Source of the DNA: Schistosoma haematobium
Lineage: Eukaryota > Platyhelminthes > Trematoda > Strigeidida > Schistosomatidae
Assembly (NCBI RefSeq): GCF_000699445.3
Contig: NC_067197.1
Location: forward strand, 10,608,152-10,672,151
Reading direction: 5' to 3'
Length of the DNA: 64,000 nt
Shown piece by piece: positions 57,101-64,000 of the stretch (its first letter is position 1; each line of letters opens with the position of its first letter). The translations under genes were made by a program, and so were the position numbers. The notes under the pieces were generated by a model. It saw nothing but the letters and a program-made list of their open reading frames with translations. It was not told the origin of the DNA and ran no database searches.

Positions 57101-58288
57101 CTCTAAGATCCCGTAATTTCGCCATTAAGGTTAGTTATATTTCATGAAAAGATGCATTTAGGTAATAATCGCTTACAGCAATTTATTTCAGGTTTTACTC
57201 AAGCTAGTCAACATTCACTTCAGAACTTCTAATTTAATTAGACTAGCTTTTCCTTCCTCTATAAGACTTATGAGACGTATACTTCTGGAAATGTCTCACA
57301 ACTGAAGCTTTGATAAAGCTAACTTATTTCATACATGTTCCGCTAAAATACACTGTCGAAACATTTTCATCATGCCTTGCTCAGTGTGTTAACTATGAAA
57401 GCACATTATGTGTTTACACTCATCAATATTTTGTACCTTAGCCACAGAAGTAATTTTGTGTAGCTATTCGGCGACTTGAAAACAGATTTTGTCGTCTCAA
57501 ATATCTGTTTCCTTCCATGCAGTACGGTTTGGGTATCAGATTAGTATTAGATCAGTTTTATAGCTGCTTATAATTATCTTTCTGTTAGTGCTACTGATTT
57601 ACAATATGGTTCTCAGGAAATTTTATGGTATATCTCTAGCGCAGTGATTATATTTTCGGCTACTAGACATCTTCACTTGATTACATTATTCGATCCTAGC
57701 TATCCTTTTCAAATTTTTCGATCTGGAATAAATCAGCCCACTACGTATACAAGTACCTTAACACTAGTTCCTTTAGAGACAAATCAATGCTTAGTCAAAT
57801 TCAAGTAACGAGTTTTTATAGATTTAGCAATAAATTTCCAGACACAAATATAAGCAATGACCTGCTCACTGTTAAACTTTCAACTCAAATAGCAGCGTCA
57901 GTAAAGGTATATCATTATCTAAAAGCACAAACCTGCTGAGTTACGAAATATGCTAAATAGTTCGATTAGTCTTTCTTCATAACATAGTTACTTAATATGA
58001 ATTTAAGAAAATACCTTACGATGTCTTGGTATTGCAATAACTCATATTGGATAGTCTGCATCGTAAAGATACACTTCACCTGGAACTCCAAAACCACGTA
58101 TCCCATCAAATAATAACTAATTAAATTTCATAGATTTTGTTTTTCTCTGAATGGTAACAGTAAACCCCAATATTTATTTTTTTCAGCAAAAACGACCAGT
58201 TGATGTGATTAAACCTAATTCTGTTTTGTTAAGTCCTCCAAGTTTGAAACGCCATCGATCTACTAGTGTGTTTACTGCTCTTCTGTGA
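23263..58288 (+). CDS. CLSPN: Claspin-like checkpoint adaptor, 31 exons, complete
   Basis: Exons: 23263-23295, 23332-23436, 25184-25354, 25389-25509, 25553-25661, 27311-27597, 28007-28134, 29409-29627, 31276-31656, 33731-33824, 35160-35264, 36273-36331, 36932-37034, 37649-37708, 38597-38713, 39824-39937, 41829-41945, 43639-43737, 44202-44300, 44982-45095, 45643-45750, 47021-47064, 47502-47631, 47680-47965, 49277-49520, 51127-51205, 51886-52190, 52809-52899, 55840-56069, 56854-57129, 58187-58288. All phases agree and the sum is 1510 codons (human Claspin 1339 aa). Claspin is a nuclear fork protein that presents Chk1 to ATR. Support: the ESQRLVRE...LPVHRP block (residues about 138-155), a coiled basic exon 8, acidic exons 9, 23 and 24, the best-conserved block ELSGDE...LYFEDGDLHAENGRVRQRRFRW (about 1078-1175), and the LLSPPSLKRH C-terminus. 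Odd: six duplicated SQ-rich exons. The start is the first ATG of the frame. Family fairly sure; single borders less so. Confidence 0.85.
23296..23331 (+). other. Claspin micro-intron 1 (36 nt)
   Basis: GTAACT...TTATAAG, 36 nt, a multiple of three with no stop, so retention would add 12 codons. The size fits the tiny 5' introns typical of schistosome genes. Whether it is spliced cannot be told from frame alone. Confidence 0.55.
23909..24066 (-). mobile_element. LINE family L2, 3' end fragment
   Basis: The minus strand reads the 3' UTR of the family seen at 41.4-41.7 kb (GTGCCTGGTCCTACGTTG) and ends in the (CTGA)n tail, seen here as CAGTCAGTC. It is 5' truncated and lies in a Claspin intron. 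Confidence 0.75.
25355..25388 (+). other. Claspin micro-intron 3 (34 nt)
   Basis: GTAAGT...TTTTTTAG with a T-rich 3' end, 34 nt. Retention would shift the frame and meet a stop at 25397, so splicing is needed. The next intron (25510-25552) is only 43 nt. Confidence 0.75.
25389..25661 (+). CDS. Claspin exons 4-5: conserved N-terminal block
   Basis: The basic stretch KKVSKSKSGRR is followed by EEERLQIHGESQRLVREADV, LPVHRPKQ and then a Phe/Arg-rich FSEFRQSLK. This matches the short conserved SESQRLxRE...LPxHxP region near the N-terminus of animal Claspins. The intron between the two exons (25510-25552) interrupts the Arg-Glu pair. Confidence 0.8.
29409..29627 (+). CDS. Claspin exon 8: charged helix
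   Basis: 73 codons, phase 0 at both ends. The second half (RKHWLEHRKVLEEKMRQKRL) is a strongly charged helix or coiled coil, as in the basic DNA- and fork-binding part of Claspin. The donor is the weak GTTCGT. An earlier in-frame donor was not seen. Confidence 0.7.
30226..30430 (+). repeat. Sm-alpha-like SINE with hammerhead
   Basis: The tRNA-like head has GGTAGATAACACGATGGCG and B-box GGGTTTGAATTC. The hammerhead follows at 30335-30378. Its core CTGACGA is intact and stem II AUCC/GGAU has compensating A-U closure. The catalytic G12 position reads T (TAAA for GAAA), so it should be dead. It lies in the Claspin intron between exons 8 and 9. Confidence 0.75.
31276..31656 (+). CDS. Claspin exon 9: acidic region
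   Basis: 127 codons with runs such as GESEEEEEEGSE and DDDEEDDN, then LFADDEAEESENDE. Long acidic tracts are a hallmark of Claspin. The donor at 31657 (GTAAAT) is inferred. Reading through would end after 16 more codons. Confidence 0.75.
32200..32703 (+). mobile_element. LINE family L2, 3' fragment
   Basis: The open C-terminal end of the reverse transcriptase protein (LRMPEHRLPRRAMLSGIGDG, KVRGGQTKTWHQCLK, stop at 32494-32496) is followed by the 3' UTR and a GACTGACTGACTGA tail. It is 5' truncated and otherwise undamaged, so it is probably young. Confidence 0.85.
33330..33480 (-). repeat. SINE type B with decayed hammerhead
   Basis: The minus strand has a tRNA-like head and a hammerhead region (33395-33335). 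GAAA and the right half of stem II are kept, but the core is TCGAGGG and the cleavage triplet is AAC. Non-functional. Confidence 0.65.
34740..34800 (+). repeat. Hammerhead-like motif, possibly from a Penelope-like element
   Basis: CTGAAAAA is followed by a perfect 6-bp stem (GTGGCT/AGTCAC with loop TACGATT) and CACGAAACGTCAG. Penelope-like elements carry minimal hammerheads with GAAACGUC. Here the core has A in place of the catalytic G8 and an extra A before stem II. The host element was not delimited. Confidence 0.4.
35845..36110 (-). repeat. SINE type B with near-intact hammerhead, fused to a plus-strand SINE
   Basis: The minus strand (36000-35845) has a tRNA-like head and a hammerhead at about 35900-35850. 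Stem I GTACTG/CAGTGC (6 bp, one G-U), stem II GTTC/GGAC, GAAA and the AUC site are all present. The core is TTGAGGA, with C3 changed to U. From about 36000, a plus-strand SINE piece (TTCTGGGTTCGATCG, then GTGGTCTAGCTGAGATCAG) follows head to head. Confidence 0.75.
36152..36184. repeat. (TA)n microsatellite
   Basis: About 16 perfect TA units just after the SINE pair, in a Claspin intron. Confidence 0.9.
36932..38713 (+). CDS. Claspin exons 13-15: SQ/TQ-rich lead-in
   Basis: Three short phase-1-ending exons (36932-37034, 37649-37708, 38597-38713) encode SHSQW, YSQK, NSQL, ITQES, SSQD and LSQEPTQL. That is seven S/TQ sites in about 90 residues. With the repeat exons that follow they form an SQ/TQ cluster of the type phosphorylated by ATM/ATR kinases. 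Confidence 0.75.
37252..37539 (+). mobile_element. TIR element (MITE), family M1 copy 3
   Basis: The best-kept copy. The left end is GTGAGACTAATTTATGGACG and the right end is CGTCCATAAATTATAGTCTC, followed by GCC. The interior matches 3270-3550 throughout. No transposase is present. Confidence 0.8.
37770..38030 (-). repeat. SINE type B with hammerhead
   Basis: The full structure lies on the minus strand: leader, tRNA-like head (B-box GGTTCGCGCGCGAAA-type, drifted) and a hammerhead at about 37845-37790. The core is CGGATGA (one change, U4 to G), stem II is GTTT/AGAC, GAAA is intact and the site is GUU. Stem I is poor. Confidence 0.65.
38036..38425 (-). mobile_element. RTE 5' fragment
   Basis: It matches the 5' leader and endonuclease start of the 4239-7415 element (7415-7020), including AGGGTTAGGCATAGGGTCAG on the minus strand, with many changes. 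It is truncated on the 3' side at the adjoining SINE. Confidence 0.75.
39361..39660 (+). repeat. SINE type B with intact hammerhead core
   Basis: Plus strand: leader with ACACCGAAGACAATGGGAAA, tRNA-like head (B-box TTTCGAATCCC) and a hammerhead at about 39568-39616. All core positions are consensus: CTGAGGA, GAAA and cleavage triplet GUU. Stem I pairs 5 of 6 and stem III is AC/GU. Stem II (ATGC/AGAT) keeps only two pairs. It lies in the intron just before the Claspin repeat exon array. Confidence 0.8.
39824..39937 (+). CDS. Claspin repeat exon 1 of 6
   Basis: Phase 1 in and out, 38 codons. Core SQVLHENRRHLFGESVSDQS. It is the first unit of the duplicated exon array. Its second SQ has become SG. 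Confidence 0.8.
40214..41703 (+). mobile_element. LINE family L2, 5'-truncated copy with reverse transcriptase
   Basis: RT motifs are in order: NQAGFRPGRGCIDH, VVFLDLKAAFDSVDR, GVRQGCPLSPFLFNFIIDLL and the catalytic YADDIVLF. Then VDNFIYLGILISPNG, LRWLGHVLRMPSHRLPRRAM, the 3' UTR and a CTGACTGACTGA tail. Stops or frame changes at 40827, 41134 and 41391 and small deletions make it inactive. It is a different family from the SR2-like element (YADD, different tail), perhaps another RTE or CR1-related lineage. It sits between Claspin repeat exons 1 and 2. Confidence 0.85.
41829..41945 (+). CDS. Claspin repeat exon 2 of 6
   Basis: Phase 1 in and out. Core DSQVHHENRHNLFGGSMCDK, followed by SQVVV and an acidic end (SSDENDD). 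A 1.5-kb LINE copy fills the intron before it. Confidence 0.85.
43639..43737 (+). CDS. Claspin repeat exon 3 of 6
   Basis: Phase 1 in and out. Core DSQVLHNDRCNLFGGSINNQ, then SQELIDDTTKS. The acceptor context (CATAGATTCTCAGGTT) is nearly the same as that of exon 2 of the array, as expected for a duplicated exon. Confidence 0.85.
44202..44300 (+). CDS. Claspin repeat exon 4 of 6
   Basis: Phase 1 in and out. Core DSLTNHDNHRILFGGSIGTQ, then SQAFMDLADDND. The first SQ has changed to SL. Confidence 0.85.
44982..45095 (+). CDS. Claspin repeat exon 5 of 6
   Basis: Phase 1 in and out. Core DSQIRHEKHGNLFSGSICVP, then SQESTNEVKNS. NLFSGSI is the unit closest to the L-C-S/T-G-x-F heart of vertebrate Chk1-binding motifs. 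Confidence 0.85.
45417..45470 (-). repeat. SINE type B fragment
   Basis: CATGGAAGCAGTTGGATGGG and the following CAAATCGCC resemble the hammerhead-proximal segment on the minus strand (compare 35852-35880). Very short and drifted. Confidence 0.3.
45643..45750 (+). CDS. Claspin repeat exon 6 of 6
   Basis: Phase 1 in and out. Core DSHENCRNPFGESTCDQ, then SQGFVNESVKS. Three residues before HEN are missing compared with the other units. Leu of the LFG motif is Pro. Confidence 0.8.
46030..46300 (+). repeat. SINE type B with disrupted hammerhead
   Basis: The plus-strand copy has B-box-like GGTCCTGGGTATGATCC. Hammerhead at 46212-46262: stem I GCACTA/CAGTGC, GAAA and AUC are kept, but the core has a 2-nt insertion (CTGAGAGGA). 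Lies after the last Claspin repeat exon. Confidence 0.7.
47502..47965 (+). CDS. Claspin exons 23-24: acidic region 2
   Basis: 47502-47631 and 47680-47965 are separated by a 48-nt intron. Exon 23 has RRRILVFDEDDEEEEN. Exon 24 is about 40 percent Asp/Glu and ends in five lysines. The donor AA|GTAGGT gives phase 2, matched by the next exon. Confidence 0.8.
49277..51205 (+). CDS. Claspin exons 25-26: best conserved core
   Basis: Exon 25 (49277-49520) encodes FVDEEAELSGDENE, an acidic stretch, then RRQIERVHHRLQTDQDLREI. Exon 26 (51127-51205) encodes ELYFEDGDLHAENGRVRQRR and FRWRGL. Human Claspin has the same order (EAELSGS..., a basic helix, then ERYLADGDLHSDGP...RKFRWKN). This is the main basis for the gene call. 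A SINE at 49620-49860 lies in the intron. Confidence 0.9.
49620..49860 (+). repeat. SINE type B with hammerhead
   Basis: Plus strand: leader, head and hammerhead at about 49778-49830. Core CTGAGGA is intact, stem I ACTA/TAGT pairs fully and the site is GUC. GAAA reads AAAA (catalytic G12 lost) and stem II is partly broken. Lies in a Claspin intron. Confidence 0.7.
51886..52899 (+). CDS. Claspin exons 27-28
   Basis: 51886-52190 encodes an Asp/Ser-rich stretch (DNDDPFDDQ, GGDDDNSSEDEN, LESDEEMEN). 52809-52899 encodes LSLGKKALLKSQTKLKTLIV, matching the position and character of the AKKVTAKALQ segment of human Claspin. Confidence 0.75.
53565..53970. repeat. Dispersed repeat, copy 2 (LTR-like)
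   Basis: It matches 960-1335 in the same orientation (ATGTATGCTTGATCACATG, AGCTTTTCTGCTCG, CTACGAAGCC). The preceding 53050-53560 has no recognised content. Confidence 0.5.
54850..55215 (+). mobile_element. LINE family L2, old 3' fragment
   Basis: A drifted match to the L2 C-terminus and 3' UTR (GGATGGAAGAAATTAGGAGT, ACCAATCAGTGAAG). It ends near GATTGACTGATG, a worn tail. Confidence 0.55.
55466..55510 (-). mobile_element. LINE family L2, very short 3' fragment
   Basis: GTCAGTCATACACAATGTAA and then AACCTGGTACATGTGTATCG match the tail-proximal 3' UTR on the minus strand. Confidence 0.45.
55840..57129 (+). CDS. Claspin exons 29-30
   Basis: 55840-56069 includes RSPLISNYFLQPKP, close to a PIP-box-like pattern, and an Asn-rich run. 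56854-57129 encodes RGSLLSRFAGGL, a low-complexity middle, and NSLRSRNFAIK, similar to the SRNFVF of human Claspin. Confidence 0.75.
58187..58288 (+). CDS. Claspin exon 31: C-terminus
   Basis: It encodes QKRPVDVIKPNSVLLSPPSL, then KRHRSTSVFTALL and TGA. It matches the SPSPKHLK...SIF pattern at the end of human Claspin. Confidence 0.8.
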   Translation, partial: QKRPVDVIKPNSVLLSPPSLKRHRSTSVFTALL

Positions 58289-58375
58289 ATAATCTTCTAC
58301 TCTGTTTTGTTCAGTCAACTGTAAAGATTTATTTGAAAAAGCCTTTCATGTTTTATATATTCCTTTGCTGTAGTT

Positions 58376-58381
58376 AATAAA
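58376..58381 (+). terminator. Claspin polyadenylation signal
   Basis: AATAAA lies 88 nt after the stop codon, in a T-rich context, the expected distance for a short fluke 3' UTR. Confidence 0.65.
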
Positions 58382-60425
58382 TTCATGTACTATAAGCTTT
58401 GTTTAAATCAGTGTTATCTTTCTGTATATTGAGAACAGTAAAATGTGTTATGTTTTTATCATGTGCAACCCACCGTTAATATTAATCGGATTTACAAAAT
58501 AAGTAGTGCTGAGGTTGAGTCTTAAAATGTAGACTTAATCTGGGTTTTAAGACAGAACAGCTTCTACACAGTACAGATGCATCATGTGTACGGGGTAGAA
58601 CTTGACTTTTTAATTCAACTGATAAGTATCAGTGTGAAATGGTTTCTGAGCCACTCCAATTTAACATTCTTAATAGGCTGATCATTTTCCAAGAACATCT
58701 TTACGATTACATTCGAAGTTATCTTTACTTTGAGGAATATCGAATTCGAGATACTTTTGGGGGTTTTCCGAACAGTAAGTACGAACAGATGTTGTCTGGA
58801 CCCAGTTACCGACGAGTGACTTCAAAATTCCGCGTAGTCGTCATATTTACAGGTTTCTCCGTGAGCTCTGTCTTTGCACCTTCATGATTAACAATCGAAA
58901 AACTAGAGCTTCCCACCTGTACTTTGGGACATTTTTTTTACTATTAATTTTTGACCATTCCACTCTTATCAATAGTATTACCAATGCCGCTTTTTACTAT
59001 ATTACTGGATTTAATGACGCAAGCTATCTGCCTTATGAATTCCGTTGATAAGTTTACATCGACGTTCACAATATTCTAACTCCATGCCGCACTAAGTAAC
59101 ACGTTTACCAACTTCAGATGCTGGACACTCTTTGTGTTACTGAGGCACTAAAAGTAATCTAAATGCCACTAGTGTTCCAGTAGGCAAGTGGTAATCCGTA
59201 TAAATTGTCATGGTAACATAACAAAGTTCGAATATCTGCCACTAAAAAACAAAAAAGGTTCGAGAAAAGTTATAAAATAAGTGTATTTGATTTTATAAGG
59301 GAATCTGATGTAAGTGTTACAGTACGTCAAAAATAAGCAATGACAAAAGACTAATAAAATATAAATAGTTTTAACGGTTAAAAACAAAAAATATGCACGT
59401 GAATATGGATAAGTTAGTAGTTTTTCTATATAATATTAAATAGACAAGCAAAAAAGTAATCAGTTTTACTTCTGACGTTCTTTTTTACAATCTGGACCTT
59501 CTAAAAAAAGAAAAATAAATAAACAATGTTCCTTGAAATAACTGGTAGACAATAAGTAAAAATAAGAAACACAAAAGTAAATTTTTCACATCCTATTACA
59601 AAAGATAGTAATTTAACTTGGTAGTTTTTGCTGACAGTCGGAAAACTACAATAGACTACATCATTATTAACAGTTTGGGGAGCATTTATATACTACTTTT
59701 CTTAGCTGAAATTAACGTAACATGTGTAAGGCCTTTTATTAGGAATAATTAATATTCTACTGCCATGTTGTTTCTTCGAACGAATAGAGGTTAGACACGT
59801 TTCTTGAGGTTTTGTTACAACCAGCCAACATTAACTGCTGGATCGCGTATGCTTGAATTTTCACAAGTCATTTTTCTTTCCACGCATCTTTAACTTGTGC
59901 CAGTTTTGTCAATTAATAACTCACCAGAGTTTGTTTTTTCATGTGATACGACGGATTACTGCACTCTATCTTTAGATAATGTATTAATACAGACAATTTT
60001 TGATGCATCATCTAGAATTTGATGAGGTAAATTCATCCTTCAGGTCAAGAAATACGACTAAAATTCTGCATCCATATGCCGATTTTTCCACAGACTTGAT
60101 AGCTACACTCAGAGTAAGGTCTGGTTTTTTCAGGCTTGGTGTTTCTGAGCTTTAATTAGGTGTAAGATAACGATAGAATCCAATCTTTTAAAAATTTCAT
60201 TTGTTCAGATGACTTCAGTTATTATAACTAGGGAGTTTGAGTTGCTTATGAAATAAGAACGCTCAACGAAGGCAATTAGTGTAGCACTCAAACGCCACTA
60301 AGAGTCGGATGTTAATGCTGATTGCCCGTTCAGGCTGTCGAGGGATTGTGAATAACTAGGATGTATCTAAGGTTTGGCTAAACTGTTCTTAAAAGTGTCT
60401 CCTTCATGACTCCAATCAACTGAAT

Positions 60426-60500
60426 TAAATGTCAGTCACAACGCAAAACCTGGTACGTATGTACATCGGTTCAAGTTGCCACATCCCATCAGTACACAGA
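60426..60500 (-). mobile_element. LINE family L2, short 3' fragment
   Basis: The minus strand reads TGGCAACTTGAACCGATGTA, then CATACGTACCAGG and the start of a CTGA tail. It is 5' truncated. Confidence 0.55.
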
Positions 60501-60818
60501 TGAAATTGTCAGGCCAGATGACAGAATAGCAGAGGTAATATCAGTGAATTAAATTTAACTCCCTTTTTACTGTCAGCTTTATTAACGACTATCTGGTTAA
60601 AGCTACTTTTCTGAGTCTAGTGACATCTATGGGCGCGGCTTTCATTATGCATCACGGTTTACAATCAGTGGGACGCAGAAATAAGTAACGACTGCACAAT
60701 CGAGTTTGAAATATATGTCCATGATTATAGCGATATGAATAGCACATAAAACAGTATAATAGAGTAACTACTAGGAAGTTTATCCAATCAAATGCGAACT
60801 ATGTGTATCGCGTGAACA

Positions 60819-60824
60819 TTTATT
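60819..60824 (-). terminator. Candidate polyadenylation signal of the kinesin-6 gene
   Basis: AATAAA on the minus strand lies 109 nt beyond the TAA at 60933-60935. It supports ending the gene there. Confidence 0.5.
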
Positions 60825-60932
60825 ATCTTTTGAAAATATGGCAGAGAACTATTCTAAGAACCATAGAATCATGGACCTCTGAGTTTAAAGTGCACGAAAT
60901 ATAGTTTGGAGAAAAACAATATAGATCTAAAA

Positions 60933-62294
60933 TTAAAAAACATACTTTCGTAAGCCCATTCCTCCATTACAGTCGATGCCGATATAACATTTAGCATCAT
61001 TATAAGCTGTTGAGATTTTTTCTATAGATGGACTCATAGGACAATAGTCAGATGCCATTGTGCCTTGAGAACTATGTGTTGAGACAGATTCATTAGAAGG
61101 TCTTCTTGTCGGTGAATTAGAATGGCGACGTTTTATCCCTGATCGACGAGAAGTTTCGCTTATAACTTGTTTCAAATGAGCATCAGCGCCTCTGGGGCGA
61201 CTACTTTTCCTATAAATAGAAGTAAAAAACTTATACATTTTAAATCTTAACGGGATGTTTACAGTAGTGGGGAACCTGGATTAGCGTAGAATCTAAACTG
61301 AAGGTCATCAACAGTTTTCAAACATAACTTCCCATTAATTAAGCCTCTACTCTGCTAAATTTACCGAAACACTATTTCATTTTTAATCTAAGGAGGTAGT
61401 CTAAATATCTTCTAATTCCCTTTAAAGCCACTACCCTTAGAATATACTACTGAAATCGAGTCAACACAATCAACTACTGACCGCATTTTGGAGGTGTAAG
61501 GTGGACGTATTTGACAGTTCGTATGTAGAAACGCACCCGCCTAATCCACGTAAAAATGAGCAGAGACTATAAATCATACTATCCAGGTTAGAGGTTGATA
61601 CGAGTACACAAAAACATTACTATAACCGATCAGCGAGGGTGAAGGCATATACTAAGTTGGATGTATGCCATATAAAGTGAATTAATCTGTATGGCAGTTT
61701 GTAAGCGAGAATACACGACTTTTTCCGAATGCTCTGATTGTACTGAAAACTTGGACTTATAAACTTAAGATTATACGGTTATATGTTTGGATAAACGGGT
61801 TACTGAAAACTATTCTATTTACACAGTCATCGTATTTCATACTAATTATTTAGTCAGATTCACAAGTGAACACATTTCCTGGATAAAAATAGATATTCAT
61901 AATATTACTTCAGGAAAATCCTATTCTTAGCAAGAATCTTAATAAAACGATAATGTAACAACAATCTACCTTTGTTCGCGGCCTGGAGAAGATTGACGTA
62001 AAACTTCTACATCATTAAAAACAACAGCCGAACCACCACCAGCAGTAGGAATAATGGCACCCTATAAATAAAGAAAATGGAACTAATGTTTTGCACTACC
62101 ACTGAGGAATAAGCATTTGAAATTGTCAAAATTAATGGGATATAAAATCCTTCAGGTGGATGGAATAACAAACGACAACTTGAGAACTGACGGAAAGCGA
62201 AAACGCTTAAAAGAAAACAACTGCAGCCTACCATGAACTGCCAGTTAGAAGCATCAAGTAATGGTTGTTGTCTTGTACATTTAAAGTCGTACAC
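60933..62294 (-). CDS. KIF23: Kinesin-6 (KIF23/MKLP1/Pavarotti/ZEN-4-like) C-terminus, 5' partial
   Basis: Minus-strand exons are 62294-62232, 62061-61970 and 61209-60933, phases 0 and 2, all consistent. The middle exon encodes GAIIPTAGGGSAVVFNDVEV and LRQSSPGREQ, then RKSSRPRG across the splice. Human KIF23 has the same order near its end (GGGQ.VQFTDIETLKQESP, then a basic RKRRSS phosphosite region). KIF23 is the centralspindlin motor that bundles midzone microtubules in cytokinesis, and this part binds Arf6 and 14-3-3. The last exon is basic and Ser-rich (GIKRRHSNSPTRRPSNE). It either stops at TAA 60933-60935 (GLRKYVF) or splices at 60945 to a tiny exon near 59500. The motor and stalk exons lie beyond the right edge, so the LINE fragments at 62.5-64 kb are in an intron or upstream. 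The call rests on one short conserved block. Confidence 0.6.
61970..62061 (-). CDS. Kinesin-6 exon with the conserved GGG-AVVF-D-E block
   Basis: The exon runs from acceptor TTTATAG to donor GTAGAT, 92 nt, phase 0 in and phase 2 out. It holds AGGGSAVVFNDVEVLRQSSP, the only strongly diagnostic stretch of the gene. Confidence 0.7.
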
Positions 62295-62521
62295 CTTACA
62301 CATTCCGCAAAGCAAATAGAAATTATTTGGTTGTGTATTTTAATTCTAGCCTATACCGCAGCTTGTTTTCATACTACTCTTTCCCATAAAAACACGTAAC
62401 GACCAAACTGTCAAAAACTCGGCATAGCTAAGATTATTTAGACAATTTTTATAGAAATCAAAATAGATATGTCCAAAAAAATCCCTTCGTTATTTACAAT
62501 ACCACTGAGTAATGATAACTA

Positions 62522-62793
62522 ATTCAGTCAGTCAGTCAGCTACAACGTAGGACCAGCACATATGTGCATCGGTTCAAGTTGCCACAACTCATTAGCGCAA
62601 GATGAACACCAATTCATAGCAGTTAATTCAGTGTTGGCAATATATAAAAGGAAGATTGTATATAAGGACATAGTACAGGAAGAAAGAATTAAATGGTAGA
62701 AAGAAAGATATGAAGCGATTTTAATCTCATAGTTTAAAGGAAGATAAAGTGTATACATCTACGTCATCGTGATCGATTCTGAGCCATGTCACC
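62522..62793 (-). mobile_element. LINE family L2, 3' fragment
   Basis: The minus strand runs from GGTGACATGGCTCAGAATCG through the 3' UTR to a CTGACTGACTGA tail at 62524. At 62793 it stops matching the family and joins a plus-strand 5' part of what is probably the same family. Confidence 0.8.
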
Positions 62794-64000
62794 CAGACCC
62801 GACCGAAGCTGCTACCTTGACGCGGTGGTCGGGCTTGCCTATCGTGATGACCCAACCGAGCTATATTGGCTGGAACATATGTTCCTGTAGGTTCTACCAT
62901 GCCAGGCAGGTCGATTGGAGAACGGTAAGACTAAAAGCAGCAACTCAAGGTCTGAAGACGAAGTCGTACTGCTGACTGTAGAGGGGTGTGACAGCAGTAA
63001 GGTGTTTCCCTCGGACAACCAGCATCTACAGCTATGCTGCCTTCTGACAAGGGAGGAAAGGGGTTAGAAAAGGTCGACCCTAAAAATGTCACACTTCACC
63101 TTACCTCACGGATTTCCGTCTCCGGCGGTAAGGCCCTTTGAAGAACGGAGCTAACACATTAAAAACCTTCCACGTAGGTAAACTAAGCGATAGGGAAAGA
63201 CACCTGGGTGGATCTTATAGTGTCGTGGCTCAAAGAACAGATAATGGCGACCGTTTGTTGCAGCTATGCTCAGATAACCGCCTCTTTCTTGCAAATACTA
63301 ACTTTAAGGATAAGGAAAAACATCTTTTAACATGGAGACCCCCTAATTCGTCCCAACGTTGGACCCAAATAGATCACATCGCTATCAACCACCGATGGAG
63401 GGGCTCCATAGAAGACTGTCGCTCATTCTGGAGCACATGCTTAGATTCAGATCATGCTCTAGTGCGAGCGCGTATCTGTCTGCGTCTTACTGGACGTAGG
63501 AAAGACGCTGCAAGGAAACCTCTTAGGGGTCTACTTAATGATAGTCAAGCTAAGAGTATATTTCAGGAACAACTAGGAAAAGAGTTAGGCAGCCATGTAT
63601 GTGATGCCCACCCCGAGGCAGCATGGATTGATATCCGAAAAGCTGTGGAAACAGCAGTGATATCTGTTAGTAAGGTAAACCACAAGGTTAGGGAGAAACA
63701 CTGGATCTCAGCAGCATCTATCGCACTGATAGATGCTTGGAAACTCATTCCACCTGTCTCTGAACATAATAAAGAGCAGAGTCAGCTTAAGCGCAAGCTG
63801 ACAAGAAGTCTACGCAATGATCGTGAACAGTGGTGGGTAGCGAAAGCAAGAGAGATGGAAAAGGCAGCGGCAATGGGTAACAGCAGACAACTGTTCAGAC
63901 TTGTTAAGGAAACCGGAATTAGGAACCCAACTGTTAGCGAAACAATCTCAGAGAAAGATGGACATATTATTCATTCTCAATCCAGGAGATTGGATCGATG
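62794..64000 (+). mobile_element. LINE 5' leader and endonuclease region, runs off the right edge
   Basis: The leader (about 62794-63120) is followed by an open frame from about 63200. It has QRTDNGDRLLQLCSDNRLFL, LTWRPPNSSQRWTQIDHIAI and DSDHALVRARICL, which match APE-type endonuclease motifs. A linker toward the reverse transcriptase follows (REKHWISAAS, WWVAKAREMEKAAAMGNSRQ). The endonuclease N-terminus is missing or scrambled at 63100-63200. It is probably the 5' part of family L2. Confidence 0.75.

Larger units (their letters stand above)
58289..60932. other. Intergenic region between Claspin and the kinesin-6 gene
   Basis: The convergent gene ends are 2.6 kb apart. The region holds the Claspin 3' UTR, an 82-codon ORF at 58639-58887 without family resemblance, AT-rich sequence at 59200-59800, and an L2 fragment at 60426-60500. 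No gene is supported. A possible extra terminal kinesin exon lies at about 59500 (acceptor TTTTTTTAG on the minus strand). Confidence 0.55.

Noticed and set aside
58639..58887. 82-codon ORF (MVSEPLQFNILNRLIIFQ...) as a small gene
   Set aside because: It resembles no family known to me, has no splice or polyadenylation context, and its length is possible by chance.

Overview
The window is eukaryotic, AT-rich and intron-rich, and it looks like a blood fluke genome (Schistosoma or a close relative). The evidence is very short introns (34-48 nt) mixed with multi-kilobase ones, tRNA-headed SINE-like repeats that carry hammerhead ribozyme motifs (the Sm-alpha type known from schistosomes), and RTE-type retrotransposons with tetranucleotide tails. 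The species is an inference, not proven.

Three protein-coding genes can be assembled from exons. (1) 1921-17031, plus strand: the 3' seven exons of a Delta/Jagged-type (DSL) Notch ligand. They give the end of the N-terminal domain, the DSL domain, three EGF repeats, one membrane segment and a 135-residue intracellular tail. The signal-peptide exon(s) are not recognised. (2) 23263-58288, plus strand: a complete 31-exon Claspin-like gene. It is the adaptor that lets ATR activate Chk1 at stalled forks. The exons join into one 1510-codon frame. Its middle is encoded by six tandem duplicated exons (39824-45750) that repeat a 32-38 residue unit rich in SQ motifs, which is the most interesting item in the window. 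(3) 62294-60933, minus strand: the last exons of a probable kinesin-6 (KIF23/MKLP1/Pavarotti/ZEN-4) gene, which points tail-to-tail at Claspin and continues beyond the right edge.

The remaining sequence is mostly repeats, largely inside introns. A 3.2-kb RTE element (4239-7415, minus) with a perfect 14-bp target duplication sits in an older RTE remnant, which itself carries a MITE. A second LINE family has about eight fragments (23.9, 32.2, 40.2, 54.9, 55.5, 60.4, 62.5 and 62.8 kb). At least eight hammerhead-bearing SINE copies are present, two of the Sm-alpha type and the rest of a second type. There are three copies of a 0.28-kb terminal-inverted-repeat element, another 0.2-kb one with a central palindrome, a fold-back structure at 19.5-20.1 kb, and several LTR-like dispersed repeats between the Delta-like gene and Claspin. 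No real tRNA, rRNA or CRISPR was seen.

No shared pathway is evident for the three genes: one is a cell-surface signalling ligand, one an S-phase checkpoint adaptor and one a cytokinesis motor. All exon borders were read by eye from splice signals, reading frame and phase.
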